A stretch of DNA of 64,000 nt, taken from positions 4,636,501 through 4,700,500 of the forward strand of contig NZ_CP016808.1 of NCBI RefSeq assembly GCF_002741035.1, in the 5' to 3' direction. Below, piece after piece: positions 16,991 to 25,339 of this stretch. Position 1 is the stretch's first letter. Every line of letters starts with the position of its first letter. The stretch comes from Paenibacillus sp. BIHB 4019 (GTDB lineage: Bacteria > Bacillota > Bacilli > Paenibacillales > Paenibacillaceae). The translations under genes and the position numbers were made by a program. Under the pieces are notes generated by a model, which saw only the letters and a program-made list of their open reading frames with translations, ran no database searches and had not been told where the DNA came from.

Positions 16991-17190
16991 GTTTGAAACG
17001 TAAATGGGGGGTGTATGGGGCGCTGCGCTGCGTGAAGGGGGTGGGGCTCGATCGCCATTAGCCTTGGATTTCTATGAAGCTATTTCCACCTTATAGGTAG
17101 AAATCCAAAGCTAAAAGCGAACGCTCCGCTTCTCACTCCCACCCCCTTCACTCCGCTCCGCTTCCCCACCCCCCACTTAAAATTTCAAAC
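16991..17190. repeat. 200-bp imperfect inverted repeat (fold-back element)
   Basis: The left arm begins GTTTGAAACGTAAATGGGGGG and the right arm ends with the complement of GTTTGAAATTTTAAGTGGGGGG. Both arms then carry GTGAAGGGGGTGGG and, near the centre, TTGGATTTCTA / TAGAAATCCAA around a loop of about 20 nt. The G-rich left arm and C-rich right arm would form a near-continuous hairpin. No transposase or coding frame lies inside. Confidence 0.75.
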
Positions 17191-17238
17191 CCTAAACCGA
17201 ATGGCAAAGATGACAAAACACGAAGAGCAAAAAAACCA

Positions 17239-17329
17239 AAGGCAAACCTCAAAGGCAAACCTCAAAGGCAAACCTCAAAGGCAAACCTCAAAGGCAAATC
17301 TCAAAGGCAAACCTCAAAGGCAAACCCAA
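17239..17329. repeat. 13-bp minisatellite (GGCAAACCTCAAA)
   Basis: Six consecutive copies of the 13-mer, one with a single T substitution, followed by a 12-bp variant (GGCAAACCCAAA) that grades into the next array. Confidence 0.85.
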
Positions 17330-17336
17330 AGGCAAA

Positions 17337-17420
17337 CCCCAAACCCCAAACCCCAAACCCCAAACCCCAAACCCCAAACCCCAAACCCCAAACCCCAAAC
17401 CCCAAACCCCAAACCCCAAA
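17337..17420. repeat. Telomere-like CCCCAAA x12 array
   Basis: Exactly twelve perfect 7-bp units, 84 bp. On the minus strand this is (TTTGGGG)12, with many runs of four G that could form G-quadruplexes. It lies directly after the 13-bp minisatellite and appears to derive from its last unit. Confidence 0.9.
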
Positions 17421-17567
17421 CCAAAGTTCAAAGCCGTTCGCTAGGACGTGTATGCGAACACAAGAGAAACAGATTCTGCTGGGCAGAGGCTGGCTTTATT
17501 AAAAACAAACGACTTGGTGGACACAGGGGCCGCTAATGCGCTCTTCACACCCATTTTAAAGCGTTAT

Positions 17568-17646
17568 GGAGGACGATAGCGGATCTCCTGTCCGCTTACG
17601 CCTGAATATCGGGTTAAGAGCTAGATTAGCGGAATCGCAGTCCTCC
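17568..17646. other. 79-nt segment closed by GGAGGAC/GTCCTCC
   Basis: A 7-bp closing stem encloses an AGCGGA/TCCGCT hairpin and a second AGCGGA. It is tRNA-sized but lacks a T-loop and anticodon arm, so it is not a tRNA. Probably an intergenic palindromic element. Confidence 0.35.
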
Positions 17647-17812
17647 AAACAAGGAGCGGGCGCCCAAGCCGGGCGATAACAGCAACAATCGAACATACGC
17701 TATGGTTCTCAAATCTTGAATCGTCTGATGAGATTGGCCGCGAATAAGAGCTAAGCAAGCGGGAGGCCAACTCTGTTTTGCATACTAACTCTAGAAGCTT
17801 GAAAATGGGTTA

Positions 17813-17842
17813 TTGACAGCCATTTAATGAGCGCTTTATAAT
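17813..17842 (+). promoter_or_regulatory. Strong sigma-A promoter of the marR-ABC operon
   Basis: TTGACA, 18-nt spacer, TATAAT: both hexamers are perfect consensus. Confidence 0.85.
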
Positions 17843-17914
17843 TAGGTTGCCTATTATTTTAGTTATAAGATAATCACAAGGAAAATAATTAATGGGAAAA
17901 TAATTGGTAGCCTA
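17843..17914 (+). promoter_or_regulatory. Candidate MarR operator region
   Basis: TAGGTTGCCTATTATTTT (17843-17860) and the complement of AAAATAATTGGTAGCCTA (17897-17914) match at 15 of 18 positions as an inverted repeat. The right side also has a direct repeat of GGAAAATAATT. The region starts immediately after the -10 box, fitting autorepression by the MarR protein encoded next. Confidence 0.55.
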
Positions 17915-17955
17915 CATGAACGGGCAAAGAAATATAAATGAAAGGAGGGCTCTCT

Positions 17956-18516
17956 TTGGAACATAATGAAAACCACACAAGCAATAAGAGCAGCAAAGAC
18001 AAAACGGACGACACAAGCAATGAAAGCAACGCAACAGATCATAGCGAGAAAATTACAAATGAATTAATTGGTGTGTTTCGCAGCTTTCATCGGCTGAATT
18101 GGCGGCAGAAGCCGAATCCGGACGGCAAGTTTAGCGAAATGCAGGTGCTGATGTGCATCAAGCGCGGTTCTATGAAGGCGCAGGATAAGCCGGGGATGAA
18201 AATCTCGGTTATCAGCCGATTGCTTCGGGTAACTTCTCCCACGATCACCCAACTGGTCAACGGAATGGAGGCGAATGGACTCGTGCAGAGAAACGCTGAT
18301 CCCGACGATCGGCGGGCTGTCCGCATCTCGCTGACCGAGGAAGGGGAACGCATCGCGGAGAAGGTCATTGCCGATTTTATGAATCGAATGGCTGGACTTT
18401 CGCAATACTTGGGAGAGCGGGATTCGCATGAACTGGTTCGTATTTTATCCAAAGCATTTGAGTATTTTGATGAGCTGAATGAGTCTGAACAAACGGGGGA
18501 TGAACAGCAATGTTAA
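17956..18516 (+). CDS. MarR-family transcriptional regulator
   Basis: 186 residues from TTG. AAAGGAGGG lies 6 nt before this TTG and inside the longer frame from ATG 17938, so the TTG is the better start. The N-terminal 40 residues are polar (Asn, Ser, Lys, Asp). The winged helix runs from about residue 70 to 140: KISVISRLLRVTSPTITQLV is the recognition region, and DPDDRRAVRISLTEEG is the hallmark wing. It probably represses its own operon, which continues into two ABC exporter subunits with a 7-nt overlap, and responds to toxic compounds. The ligand is unknown. Confidence 0.92.
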   Translation: MEHNENHTSNKSSKDKTDDTSNESNATDHSEKITNELIGVFRSFHRLNWRQKPNPDGKFSEMQVLMCIKRGSMKAQDKPGMKISVISRLLRVTSPTITQLVNGMEANGLVQRNADPDDRRAVRISLTEEGERIAEKVIADFMNRMAGLSQYLGERDSHELVRILSKAFEYFDELNESEQTGDEQQC

Positions 18517-20237
18517 GGTTATTTCGCTTTTTAAAGCCGTTTCGCTGGCTGATAGCCGCGGTGCTTGTGCTTGTATTTATTCAGTCGCTGTCTGATCTAT
18601 ATCTCCCCACGCTGATGGCGGACATCGTCGATGATGGCGTATCTAAAGGAGATACCCCGCTTATATGGAAAATTGGCTCCTTCATGCTGCTCATAGCGGC
18701 GGTCGGCGGCATTAGCTCCATCGGCGCCAGCTATTTTTCGGCAAAAGCTTCAGCGAGCTTCGGGCGCCTCGTGCGCGAGAAGGTGTTTGGACATGTGCAA
18801 AACTTCTCGCTGCAGGAGTTTGACAAAATCGGCACGGCCTCGCTCATTACGCGAACGACGAATGATATTACGCAGGTGCAGCAAGTGTTGATGATGATTA
18901 TGCGCATGATGGTAATGGCGCCGATGATGTGCATCGGGGGCATTATTATGGCCATTTCGAAAGATGCGAAGCTATCGCTTGTGCTGGTTGTCGCATTGCC
19001 AGTTCTCGCTGGCGCGATATTGCTTGTCGTCCGCAAAGGCATTCCACTGTTTAAAATGATGCAGGTTCGTATGGATAAGCTCAACTTGGTGCTGCGCGAA
19101 GGACTGACCGGCATTCGGGTAATCCGCTCATTCGATCGGACAAATTATGAAAACAAGAAATTTGACGCTGCCAACAGCGATCTGACCGAAACGGCGATTA
19201 AAGTCAACAAAATTATGGCGGTCATGATGCCGCTTATGATGCTGGTCATGAATTTATCGACAGTGGCGATTATCGCAATTGGCGGGCTGCGCATCGAGAA
19301 TGGCGATATGGAAGTCGGTTCACTAATGGCTTTTATTCAATATGCGATGCAAATTATGTTCTCGCTTCTAATGTTATCGATGATGCTCGTTATGATTCCG
19401 CGCGCTTCGGCATCGGCGGTGCGTATTAATGAAGTGCTGGACATGGTGCCGGATATTGCGGACAGCGCCAGCGTCAAGAATACAGGCACGCGCAAAGGCT
19501 ATATCGAGTTTCGCGATGTGACGTTCAGCTATCCGGGAGCCGAGCAGCCTGCTTTATCGAATATTTCGTTCAAGGCGGCCCCTGGCGAGGTGACAGCTAT
19601 TATTGGAGGAACAGGCTCTGGGAAGTCGACGCTCGTTAATTTGATTCCGCGCTTTTATGATACGGCGGGTGGCAGCATCATCATTGATGATGTGGATATT
19701 CGTGAGCTATCCCAGGAAACGCTGCGCGAAAAAATCGGCTTTGTGCCGCAAAAGGCCGTATTATTCACCGGCACGATCGCGGATAATATCCGCTACGGCA
19801 AAGAAAATGCAACCGATGAGGAAATGGAGCATGCGGCAGAGGTGGCGCAGGCGGCCGAGTTTATCGGCACGATGAAGGAAGGATTTGGCGCCAGCGTATC
19901 GCAGGGAGGAAACAATCTTTCCGGCGGGCAGAAGCAGCGTCTGTCCATTGCTCGTGCGCTCGTTCGCCAGCCAGAAATCTATGTGTTCGACGACAGCTTC
20001 TCGGCGCTCGACTTTAAGACGGATGCGAAGCTGCGTGCCGCCCTGCGTGAGGAAACGGTACATTCGACGGTATTGCTCGTTGCCCAGCGGGTAAGTACCG
20101 TGCTCGATGCTGACCGCATCATCGTGCTCGATGAAGGCGAGCTAGCCGGAATAGGGACGCATCAGGAGCTGATGGAGTCTTGTGATGTGTACCGGGAAAT
20201 CGTATATTCACAGCTTTCGGAGGAGGAAATTGCATGA
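18510..20237 (+). CDS. Heterodimeric ABC multidrug exporter, subunit 1 (BmrC-like, degenerate ATPase site)
   Basis: 575 residues, one half-transporter: a six-helix membrane domain (about 1-310) then a nucleotide-binding domain. Walker A is GGTGSGKST (about 367) and the signature is intact LSGGQKQR (about 469). Walker B is FDDSFSALD, with Asp in place of the catalytic Glu, and the H-loop is VAQRVST, with Gln for His. This is the typical non-catalytic partner of heterodimeric exporters such as BmrCD or TM287/288. It starts inside the marR gene and its stop overlaps subunit 2 (ATGA). Confidence 0.93.
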   Translation: MLRLFRFLKPFRWLIAAVLVLVFIQSLSDLYLPTLMADIVDDGVSKGDTPLIWKIGSFMLLIAAVGGISSIGASYFSAKASASFGRLVREKVFGHVQNFSLQEFDKIGTASLITRTTNDITQVQQVLMMIMRMMVMAPMMCIGGIIMAISKDAKLSLVLVVALPVLAGAILLVVRKGIPLFKMMQVRMDKLNLVLREGLTGIRVIRSFDRTNYENKKFDAANSDLTETAIKVNKIMAVMMPLMMLVMNLSTVAIIAIGGLRIENGDMEVGSLMAFIQYAMQIMFSLLMLSMMLVMIPRASASAVRINEVLDMVPDIADSASVKNTGTRKGYIEFRDVTFSYPGAEQPALSNISFKAAPGEVTAIIGGTGSGKSTLVNLIPRFYDTAGGSIIIDDVDIRELSQETLREKIGFVPQKAVLFTGTIADNIRYGKENATDEEMEHAAEVAQAAEFIGTMKEGFGASVSQGGNNLSGGQKQRLSIARALVRQPEIYVFDDSFSALDFKTDAKLRAALREETVHSTVLLVAQRVSTVLDADRIIVLDEGELAGIGTHQELMESCDVYREIVYSQLSEEEIA

Positions 20238-22117
20238 GTGAACAGAAGCAGAATTCCCCGCAAAGGCCGAAAGGAATCGGCATGGGTCCTCCAGGAATGG
20301 GCATGATGATGCCCCCTCAGAAGGCGAAGGATTTCAAGGGCACTTTGAAACGGCTGGCTGCCTACTTGAAGCCGCATCGCACGAAGCTTGCGCTTGTGCT
20401 GCTGACCGCGATTTTAAGTACCGTATTCAGCATCGTCAGCCCGAAAATGATGGGGCACGCTACAACGAAGCTATACGAGGGAGTAATGGGAATAGCCCAA
20501 GGCGTTCCGGGTGCCCGTATTGATTTTGATGCGATTAATACGATTCTGCTGACGCTCGTTGTGCTGTATTTGATCAGCGCCGCATTTGGCTTCATTCAGC
20601 AGTATTTAATGGCTGGCGTCGCCCAGAAAACCGTCTATGATTTGCGCAAGGATGTAAATAATAAATTTGCACGCCTGCCGCTGAAGTTTTTCGATTCGCG
20701 CTCCAACGGCGAGGTGCTGAGCCGGGTCGTCAACGATGTGGACAATATTAGCAATACGCTTCAGCAAAGCTTGACGCAGCTCATAACGTCATTCATTACC
20801 CTCGTCGGCGTCATCGTTATGATGCTGACCATCAGCCCGCTATTGACGCTAATCGTTTTCTTGACGATTCCTGCGAGCTTACTTGCAACGAAGGCGATTG
20901 CCAAGCGTTCGCAAAAATATTTTGCCGGCCAGCAGGCTGAGCTTGGACGCTTGAACGGACATGTCGAGGAAATGTACACGGGGCATAAAATCGTCAAAGC
21001 ATTCGGACATGAGCGCAAATCGCTGGATGAATTTAATGAAATGAACGAGAAGCTGTATGATTCTGGCTGGCGCGCACAATTTGTGTCCGGCATCATAATG
21101 CCGATTATGAGCTTCATTAGCAATATCGGCTATGTGCTCGTATGCGTCATCGGCGGCTTGCTCGTCACGAGAAATGCGATTAAAATCGGTGATATTTTGG
21201 CATTTATCCAATATACAAGACAGTTCACGATGCCGATTACGCAGCTGGCCAACATTGCGAATATTATTCAATCTACAATCGCCTCCGCAGAGCGGGTATT
21301 CGAGCTGCTTGATGAAGAGGATGAGGTGCCCGAGGCGCAAAATGCCAAAGCGATCAGCAAGCCGGCTGGCGCCGTTCGCTTCGAGCAGGTAGATTTCGGC
21401 TATAAAGCGGATGAGCCGCTAATTAGCGGGATGAATATTGATGTGTTGCCTGGCCAAACCGTCGCCATAGTCGGTCCGACCGGAGCGGGCAAGACGACGA
21501 TGATTAATTTGCTGATGCGCTTCTATGAGCTGAATGGCGGCCGTATTACGATTGACGGCGAGGACATTACAGCGCTCCAGCGCAGAAGCTTGCGCCGAAT
21601 GTTTGGCATGGTGCTGCAGGATACCTGGCTGTTCAATGGCAGCATTCGCGACAACATCGCTTATGGGCGGGAGGATGCTACGGAGGAAGAGGTTTACCAA
21701 GCGGCTAGAGCAGCGCATGCGGATCATTTCATTCGGACGCTGCCAGAAGGCTATGACACGATATTGAACGAGGAAGCATCTAACATCTCCCAAGGGCAGA
21801 AGCAGCTGCTGACCATTGCCCGGGCCATTTTAGCTGATCCATCGATTTTGATCCTTGACGAGGCGACGAGCAGCGTCGATACGCGTACAGAAATTATTAT
21901 CCAACGGGCGATGGGCGAGCTGATGAAAAATCGCACCAGCTTCGTCATTGCCCACCGTCTGTCGACGATTCGCGGCGCTGATCTGATTTTGGTCATGAAC
22001 AATGGCTCTATTATTGAGCAGGGAAGACACGAAGAGCTGCTGGAGCAGGGCGGGTTTTATGCCGATCTGTATAACAGCCAGTTCACAGGCAAGCGGACAA
22101 TTAGCGAAGTTGTATAA
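20234..22117 (+). CDS. Heterodimeric ABC multidrug exporter, subunit 2 (BmrD-like, catalytic)
   Basis: 627 residues. A Pro/Met/Gly-rich N-terminal tail (about 1-35) is followed by a six-helix membrane domain and an ATPase domain. Walker A is GPTGAGKTT (about 413). Walker B, LILDEATSSVD (about 537), has the catalytic Glu, and AHRLST has the H-loop His. The signature is altered to ISQGQKQ, the expected complement to the degenerate Walker B of subunit 1. Together the two make one active and one degenerate ATP site. The start overlaps subunit 1 by 4 nt and follows GGAGGAAA. It is the last gene before a terminator. Confidence 0.93.
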   Translation: MSEQKQNSPQRPKGIGMGPPGMGMMMPPQKAKDFKGTLKRLAAYLKPHRTKLALVLLTAILSTVFSIVSPKMMGHATTKLYEGVMGIAQGVPGARIDFDAINTILLTLVVLYLISAAFGFIQQYLMAGVAQKTVYDLRKDVNNKFARLPLKFFDSRSNGEVLSRVVNDVDNISNTLQQSLTQLITSFITLVGVIVMMLTISPLLTLIVFLTIPASLLATKAIAKRSQKYFAGQQAELGRLNGHVEEMYTGHKIVKAFGHERKSLDEFNEMNEKLYDSGWRAQFVSGIIMPIMSFISNIGYVLVCVIGGLLVTRNAIKIGDILAFIQYTRQFTMPITQLANIANIIQSTIASAERVFELLDEEDEVPEAQNAKAISKPAGAVRFEQVDFGYKADEPLISGMNIDVLPGQTVAIVGPTGAGKTTMINLLMRFYELNGGRITIDGEDITALQRRSLRRMFGMVLQDTWLFNGSIRDNIAYGREDATEEEVYQAARAAHADHFIRTLPEGYDTILNEEASNISQGQKQLLTIARAILADPSILILDEATSSVDTRTEIIIQRAMGELMKNRTSFVIAHRLSTIRGADLILVMNNGSIIEQGRHEELLEQGGFYADLYNSQFTGKRTISEVV

Positions 22118-22130
22118 GGCTTTAACCAGA

Positions 22131-22170
22131 AAGCTTCTCCATCCGAGCGAGGATGGGGGAGCTTTTTTTT
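22131..22170 (+). terminator. Intrinsic terminator of the marR-ABC operon
   Basis: AAGCTTCTCCATCC / GGATGGGGGAGCTT with loop GAGCGA and eight T. Confidence 0.9.
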
Positions 22171-22233
22171 GGTGCCACGCTTCCGTGTGAAAAGCAGGGA
22201 GATGCCCATTCACCGGTTTGCAGCGAGCAATTA

Positions 22234-22247
22234 CGTAAGCGTTTACG
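22234..22247 (+). promoter_or_regulatory. cre-like site upstream of abfA
   Basis: CGTAAGCGTTTACG closely resembles catabolite-responsive elements bound by CcpA (consensus like TGTAAGCGTTTACA). It lies about 30 nt upstream of the -35 box. That position is less usual for repression and could mean activation or chance. Confidence 0.45.
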
Positions 22248-22275
22248 GCTGCCCGATTTATTTTTCAAAAGAGGG

Positions 22276-22304
22276 TTGATAAATGCGGTTGGATTGTTTA
22301 TTAT
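22276..22304 (+). promoter_or_regulatory. abfA promoter
   Basis: TTGATA, 17-nt spacer, TATTAT: a good vegetative-type promoter about 65 nt before the start codon. Confidence 0.6.
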
Positions 22305-22370
22305 GAAGTTAAATTAATGTTATCAATAAATGATTTATATTTTTATTAATTCATATGGGAGGCTATAACG

Positions 22371-23861
22371 ATGAGCAATCAAATTACAATTAACGCAGAC
22401 ATTGCTAAAGGTACGATTAACCGCAACATATATGGGCATTTCTCCGAGCATTTGGGACGCTGTATTTATGAAGGCTTCTGGGTTGGCGAGGATTCGGTCA
22501 TTCCAAATACGAAAGGCATTCGCAACGATGTTGTGGAAGCGCTCAAAAAATTGAATATTCCGGTGCTGCGCTGGCCGGGCGGCTGTTTTGCCGATGAATA
22601 TCACTGGAAGGACGGCATTGGCCCAAGCGAAGAGCGCAAGCGCATGATCAATACCCATTGGGGCGGCGTGGTCGAAAATAACCATTTCGGCACACATGAG
22701 TTTTTGCTGCTTTGCGAACAGCTCGGCTGCGAGCCTTATATTTCCGGCAATGTTGGCAGCGGCACCGTACAGGAAATGTCCGAGTGGGTTGAATACATAA
22801 CCTTCGACGGCGTATCGCCAATGGCGGAGCTGCGTGAGAAAAACGGCCGCGAGAAGCCGTGGAAGCTGAAATATTTTGGCGTCGGCAATGAGAACTGGGG
22901 CTGTGGCGGCAATATGCGCCCAGAATATTATGCGGATCTGTACCGCCGTTACCAGACTTACGTTCGCAATTATGGCGACAATGAAATTTACCGCATTGCC
23001 TGCGGCCCGAACGTCGACGATTACAAGTGGATGGAAGTGCTGATGCGCGAAGCAGCTAATAAAATGGACGGCATCAGCCTGCATTATTACACCGTTCCGA
23101 AGGAATGGCAGGACAAGGGAGCGGCTACCGGCTTCCCTGAGGACGAGTGGGCCCTTACGCTTAGAAAAGCGCTGTGGATGGAAGAGCTTATTACGAAGCA
23201 TTCGGCGATTATGGATCAATATGATCCAGAGAAGCGCGTAGGCTTGATCGTCGATGAGTGGGGCACATGGTTCAATACAGAACCGGGCACGAACCCAGGC
23301 TTCCTGTACCAGCAAAATTCGATTCGCGATGCGCTCGTAGCTGGCCTTACGCTGCATATTTTCCACGATCATTGCGACCGTGTGCAAATGGCGAACATTG
23401 CGCAAATCGTCAATGTGCTGCAATCGGTTATTTTGACAGAAGGGGAAAAAATGCTGCTGACGCCAACCTATCATATTTTTGATATGTTTAAGGTGCATCA
23501 GGATGCTGAGCTTCTGGATACGCATACGACTAGCGCCCGTTACGAGTATGGCGACGAGTTGCTCCCGCAAATTTCAGTATCGGCTTCCAAAGCGGCAGAT
23601 GGCAAAATCCATATCAGCTTATGTAATTTGGATCATAGTGCCGAAGCGGATGTAACCATTTCGCTGCGCGGCTTGGGACAAGGCCAGAAAACGGTCAAGG
23701 GCACAGTGCTAGCAGGCGCGGCCATTGACTCGCATAATACGTTTGAGCAGCCAAATGCAGTAGAACCAGCCGCTTTTACAAGCTTTACATGGGATGGCGA
23801 AAAGGTATCGGCTAAGCTTCCAGCGATGTCGGTTACGTTGCTTGAGCTGATCGAGCAATAA
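22371..23861 (+). CDS. abfA: GH51 alpha-L-arabinofuranosidase
   Basis: 496 residues, typical for intracellular GH51 enzymes. The N-terminal TIM barrel has [18 protein letters not shown]. The acid/base Glu is in [11 protein letters not shown] (about 173), the nucleophile Glu in [10 protein letters not shown] (about 293), and a C-terminal beta domain follows. There is no signal peptide, so it should act on imported arabino-oligosaccharides, releasing L-arabinose. ATG follows GGGAGG. The next two genes (a Cys-rich protein and a GH43 enzyme) follow closely, suggesting one operon. Confidence 0.96.
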   Translation: MSNQITINADIAKGTINRNIYGHFSEHLGRCIYEGFWVGEDSVIPNTKGIRNDVVEALKKLNIPVLRWPGGCFADEYHWKDGIGPSEERKRMINTHWGGVVENNHFGTHEFLLLCEQLGCEPYISGNVGSGTVQEMSEWVEYITFDGVSPMAELREKNGREKPWKLKYFGVGNENWGCGGNMRPEYYADLYRRYQTYVRNYGDNEIYRIACGPNVDDYKWMEVLMREAANKMDGISLHYYTVPKEWQDKGAATGFPEDEWALTLRKALWMEELITKHSAIMDQYDPEKRVGLIVDEWGTWFNTEPGTNPGFLYQQNSIRDALVAGLTLHIFHDHCDRVQMANIAQIVNVLQSVILTEGEKMLLTPTYHIFDMFKVHQDAELLDTHTTSARYEYGDELLPQISVSASKAADGKIHISLCNLDHSAEADVTISLRGLGQGQKTVKGTVLAGAAIDSHNTFEQPNAVEPAAFTSFTWDGEKVSAKLPAMSVTLLELIEQ

Positions 23862-23897
23862 TAAAGGGATGAATAGAACGCAATGGAGGCGGACGGC

Positions 23898-24194
23898 ATG
23901 AAGACGGGCATGGACAGGAGCGTAAGAAGCTGCAAAGGCTGTGATGACAGCTATACCGTCACAGAAGCGCAGATCCAGCGGATTTTGGCTGCGCCGATGT
24001 TTCAGTCGTCCGAACGCTGCGTGGACGATGAGGTGTATGCAGCGCGCCTTCGGGAATGCGGCAGCTGTCCGAAGCTGATGAGCGGGACGACATGCATCGT
24101 TTGCGGATGTATTGTGCAAATCTCCGCCAAATATAAAGAAAAAAGCTGTCCGAACCCAAATGATGTCAGGTGGCGCTCTGTCGCAAGCCATTGA
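23898..24194 (+). CDS. Small cysteine-rich protein (DUF6171-like, probable zinc binding)
   Basis: 98 residues from the ATG that lies 8 nt after GGAGG; an ATG 15 nt upstream would place that site inside the gene. Nine or so cysteines form pairs: CKGC near the N-terminus, then CGSCPKLMSGTTCIVCGC and a final SCPN. This looks like a zinc-ribbon arrangement, and the pattern recalls the uncharacterised DUF6171 family (not certain). It sits between the GH51 and GH43 genes in the same direction. Its role in sugar use is unknown. Confidence 0.7.
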   Translation: MKTGMDRSVRSCKGCDDSYTVTEAQIQRILAAPMFQSSERCVDDEVYAARLRECGSCPKLMSGTTCIVCGCIVQISAKYKEKSCPNPNDVRWRSVASH

Positions 24195-24213
24195 CGACAG
24201 CCGTTTACGCTTG
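24191..24213 (+). repeat. Probable 3' remnant of the interspersed double-hairpin repeat
   Basis: GACGACAGCCGTTTACGCTTG resembles the last 21 nt of the repeat copies B-D (GGCGACAGCCGTTTCACCTTG), with 12 identical consecutive bases, and shares CCGTTTACGCT with copy A. It abuts the stop codon of the Cys-rich gene, as copy A abuts the stop of its neighbour. Confidence 0.4.
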
Positions 24214-24247
24214 AATGCAAACAGAGCTTGCCGGGAGGAATGAGCAG

Positions 24248-25186
24248 ATGAAGGCGCCATTATTCAGAGATCCAATCTTTGACGGAGCGGCAGATCCGGT
24301 CGTTATTTATAATCGCGAGCAGCAGGAATGGTGGATCATTTATACGAATCGCCGTGCTACGGTGGAAGGTCCGGGCTTTGCATGGGTGCATGGCACGGAT
24401 TTAGGCGTCGCCTCGTCCGCAGATGGCGGACGCAGCTGGAATTACCGGGGAACGCTGACGGGACTTGATATTGAATGGGGACGAAATACATTTTGGGCCC
24501 CGGAAATTATTTGGCATAATGGGCTTTACCATATGTACGTCAGCTATATTCAAGGCGTGCCCGATAATTGGGCTGGCCATAAACGGGAGATTTTTCATTA
24601 TACAAGCACTAATTTGCTTGACTGGACGTTTGTTTCCAACGTGCGGCTCAGCTCGGATCGGGTCATTGATGCCTGCATCTATGAGCTGCCGGATGGACGC
24701 TTCCGCATGTGGTATAAGGATGAGGAGCTTGGCTCGTTCACCTATGCTGCAGACAGCAGCGATTTGTATAACTGGAAAGTGGTTGGGCCTGTCATATCGG
24801 AGCGAGGGCATGAGGGGCCGAATGTATTTCGGCTGCAAGGCTCTTATTGGATGATTGTCGACGAATGGCGAGGACAAGGCGTTTTCCGCTCGGATGATTT
24901 GGAGAACTGGGAGCGCAACAACTTAATCTTAGATGAACCTGGCCAGCGTGAGGATGATGGTACCATTGGCTTGCATGCCGATGTCGTTGTTCAAGGCGAG
25001 CAGGCGTATATTTTCTATTTCACGCACCCAGACAGACGCGGCGACTGGGAAGTGCCTGGTCAAGTGCCGGGGTATCTCACGCGGCGCAGCTCCATTCAAG
25101 TAGCCAAGCTTGAAGTGAAGGATGGCAAGCTGGTCTGTGACCGCGATGCGGAGTTTGAGCTGGTGCTGGAAGCGGAAGCGCAATAG
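24248..25186 (+). CDS. Glycoside hydrolase family 43-like enzyme
   Basis: 312 residues from the ATG after GGGAGG; an upstream in-frame start is weaker. The five-bladed propeller signature is present: the base Asp in FRDPIFDGAADPVVIY, WAPEIIWHNGLYHMYVS in blade two, the pKa-modulating Asp near VIDACIYELPDG, and the acid Glu in GHEGPNVFRL. There is no signal peptide. It probably cleaves arabinofuranosyl or xylosyl linkages on imported oligosaccharides together with the GH51 enzyme. Specificity within GH43 cannot be read from the sequence. Confidence 0.85.
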   Translation: MKAPLFRDPIFDGAADPVVIYNREQQEWWIIYTNRRATVEGPGFAWVHGTDLGVASSADGGRSWNYRGTLTGLDIEWGRNTFWAPEIIWHNGLYHMYVSYIQGVPDNWAGHKREIFHYTSTNLLDWTFVSNVRLSSDRVIDACIYELPDGRFRMWYKDEELGSFTYAADSSDLYNWKVVGPVISERGHEGPNVFRLQGSYWMIVDEWRGQGVFRSDDLENWERNNLILDEPGQREDDGTIGLHADVVVQGEQAYIFYFTHPDRRGDWEVPGQVPGYLTRRSSIQVAKLEVKDGKLVCDRDAEFELVLEAEAQ

Positions 25187-25247
25187 TGTGATACTGTGAT
25201 ACGATCGACACTTGCTAGATAGCTGCGGCTTTTGGCCAAACTAAAAT

Positions 25248-25303
25248 AACAGCACCCCCGCATCTTCCTCAGCTGATGAGGCGGATACGGGGGTGCTGTT
25301 TTA
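25248..25303. terminator. Bidirectional terminator
   Basis: AACAGCACCCCCG / CGGGGGTGCTGTT with an inner CCTCA/TGAGG stem, between the convergent GH43 and GH42 genes. Confidence 0.88.
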
Positions 25304-25339
25304 TTTAGGTTATATATTTTGAAAGCTGCTTTGAGTCAT

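Larger units (their letters stand above)
16838..17812. other. Non-coding island of about 1 kb
   Basis: No credible gene lies between the NlpC/P60 start and the marR promoter. The stretch holds, in order, a 200-bp fold-back palindrome, a 13-bp minisatellite, a twelve-copy CCCCAAA array and an IR-flanked 79-nt segment, each listed separately. A 111-codon frame at 17201-17536 only reflects the repeats. Confidence 0.7.

Noticed and set aside
17239..17420. CRISPR-like array
   Set aside because: The units are contiguous, 7 or 13 bp long and without spacers; no cas genes are near.
17337..17420. Eukaryotic telomere contamination or a chromosome end
   Set aside because: The array is internal, continuous with a related minisatellite, and flanked by bacterial genes.
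17201..17536. A 111-codon open frame with periodic NPKPQTP and KANLKGKPQRQT peptides
   Set aside because: It is produced by the 7- and 13-bp DNA repeats, which stay open in any frame; it has no ribosome site or conserved end.
17568..17646. tRNA gene
   Set aside because: No T-loop (TTCRA), no anticodon stem, and only the acceptor-like stem fits.
22234..22247. A second, strong cre site controlling the whole sugar cluster
   Set aside because: Only one cre-like sequence was seen, at an unusual upstream position; it is retained only as a low-confidence feature.
22335..23570. 411-codon antisense frame over the GH51 gene
   Set aside because: It mirrors the GC3-rich codons of abfA; no ribosome site, low-complexity shadow translation.
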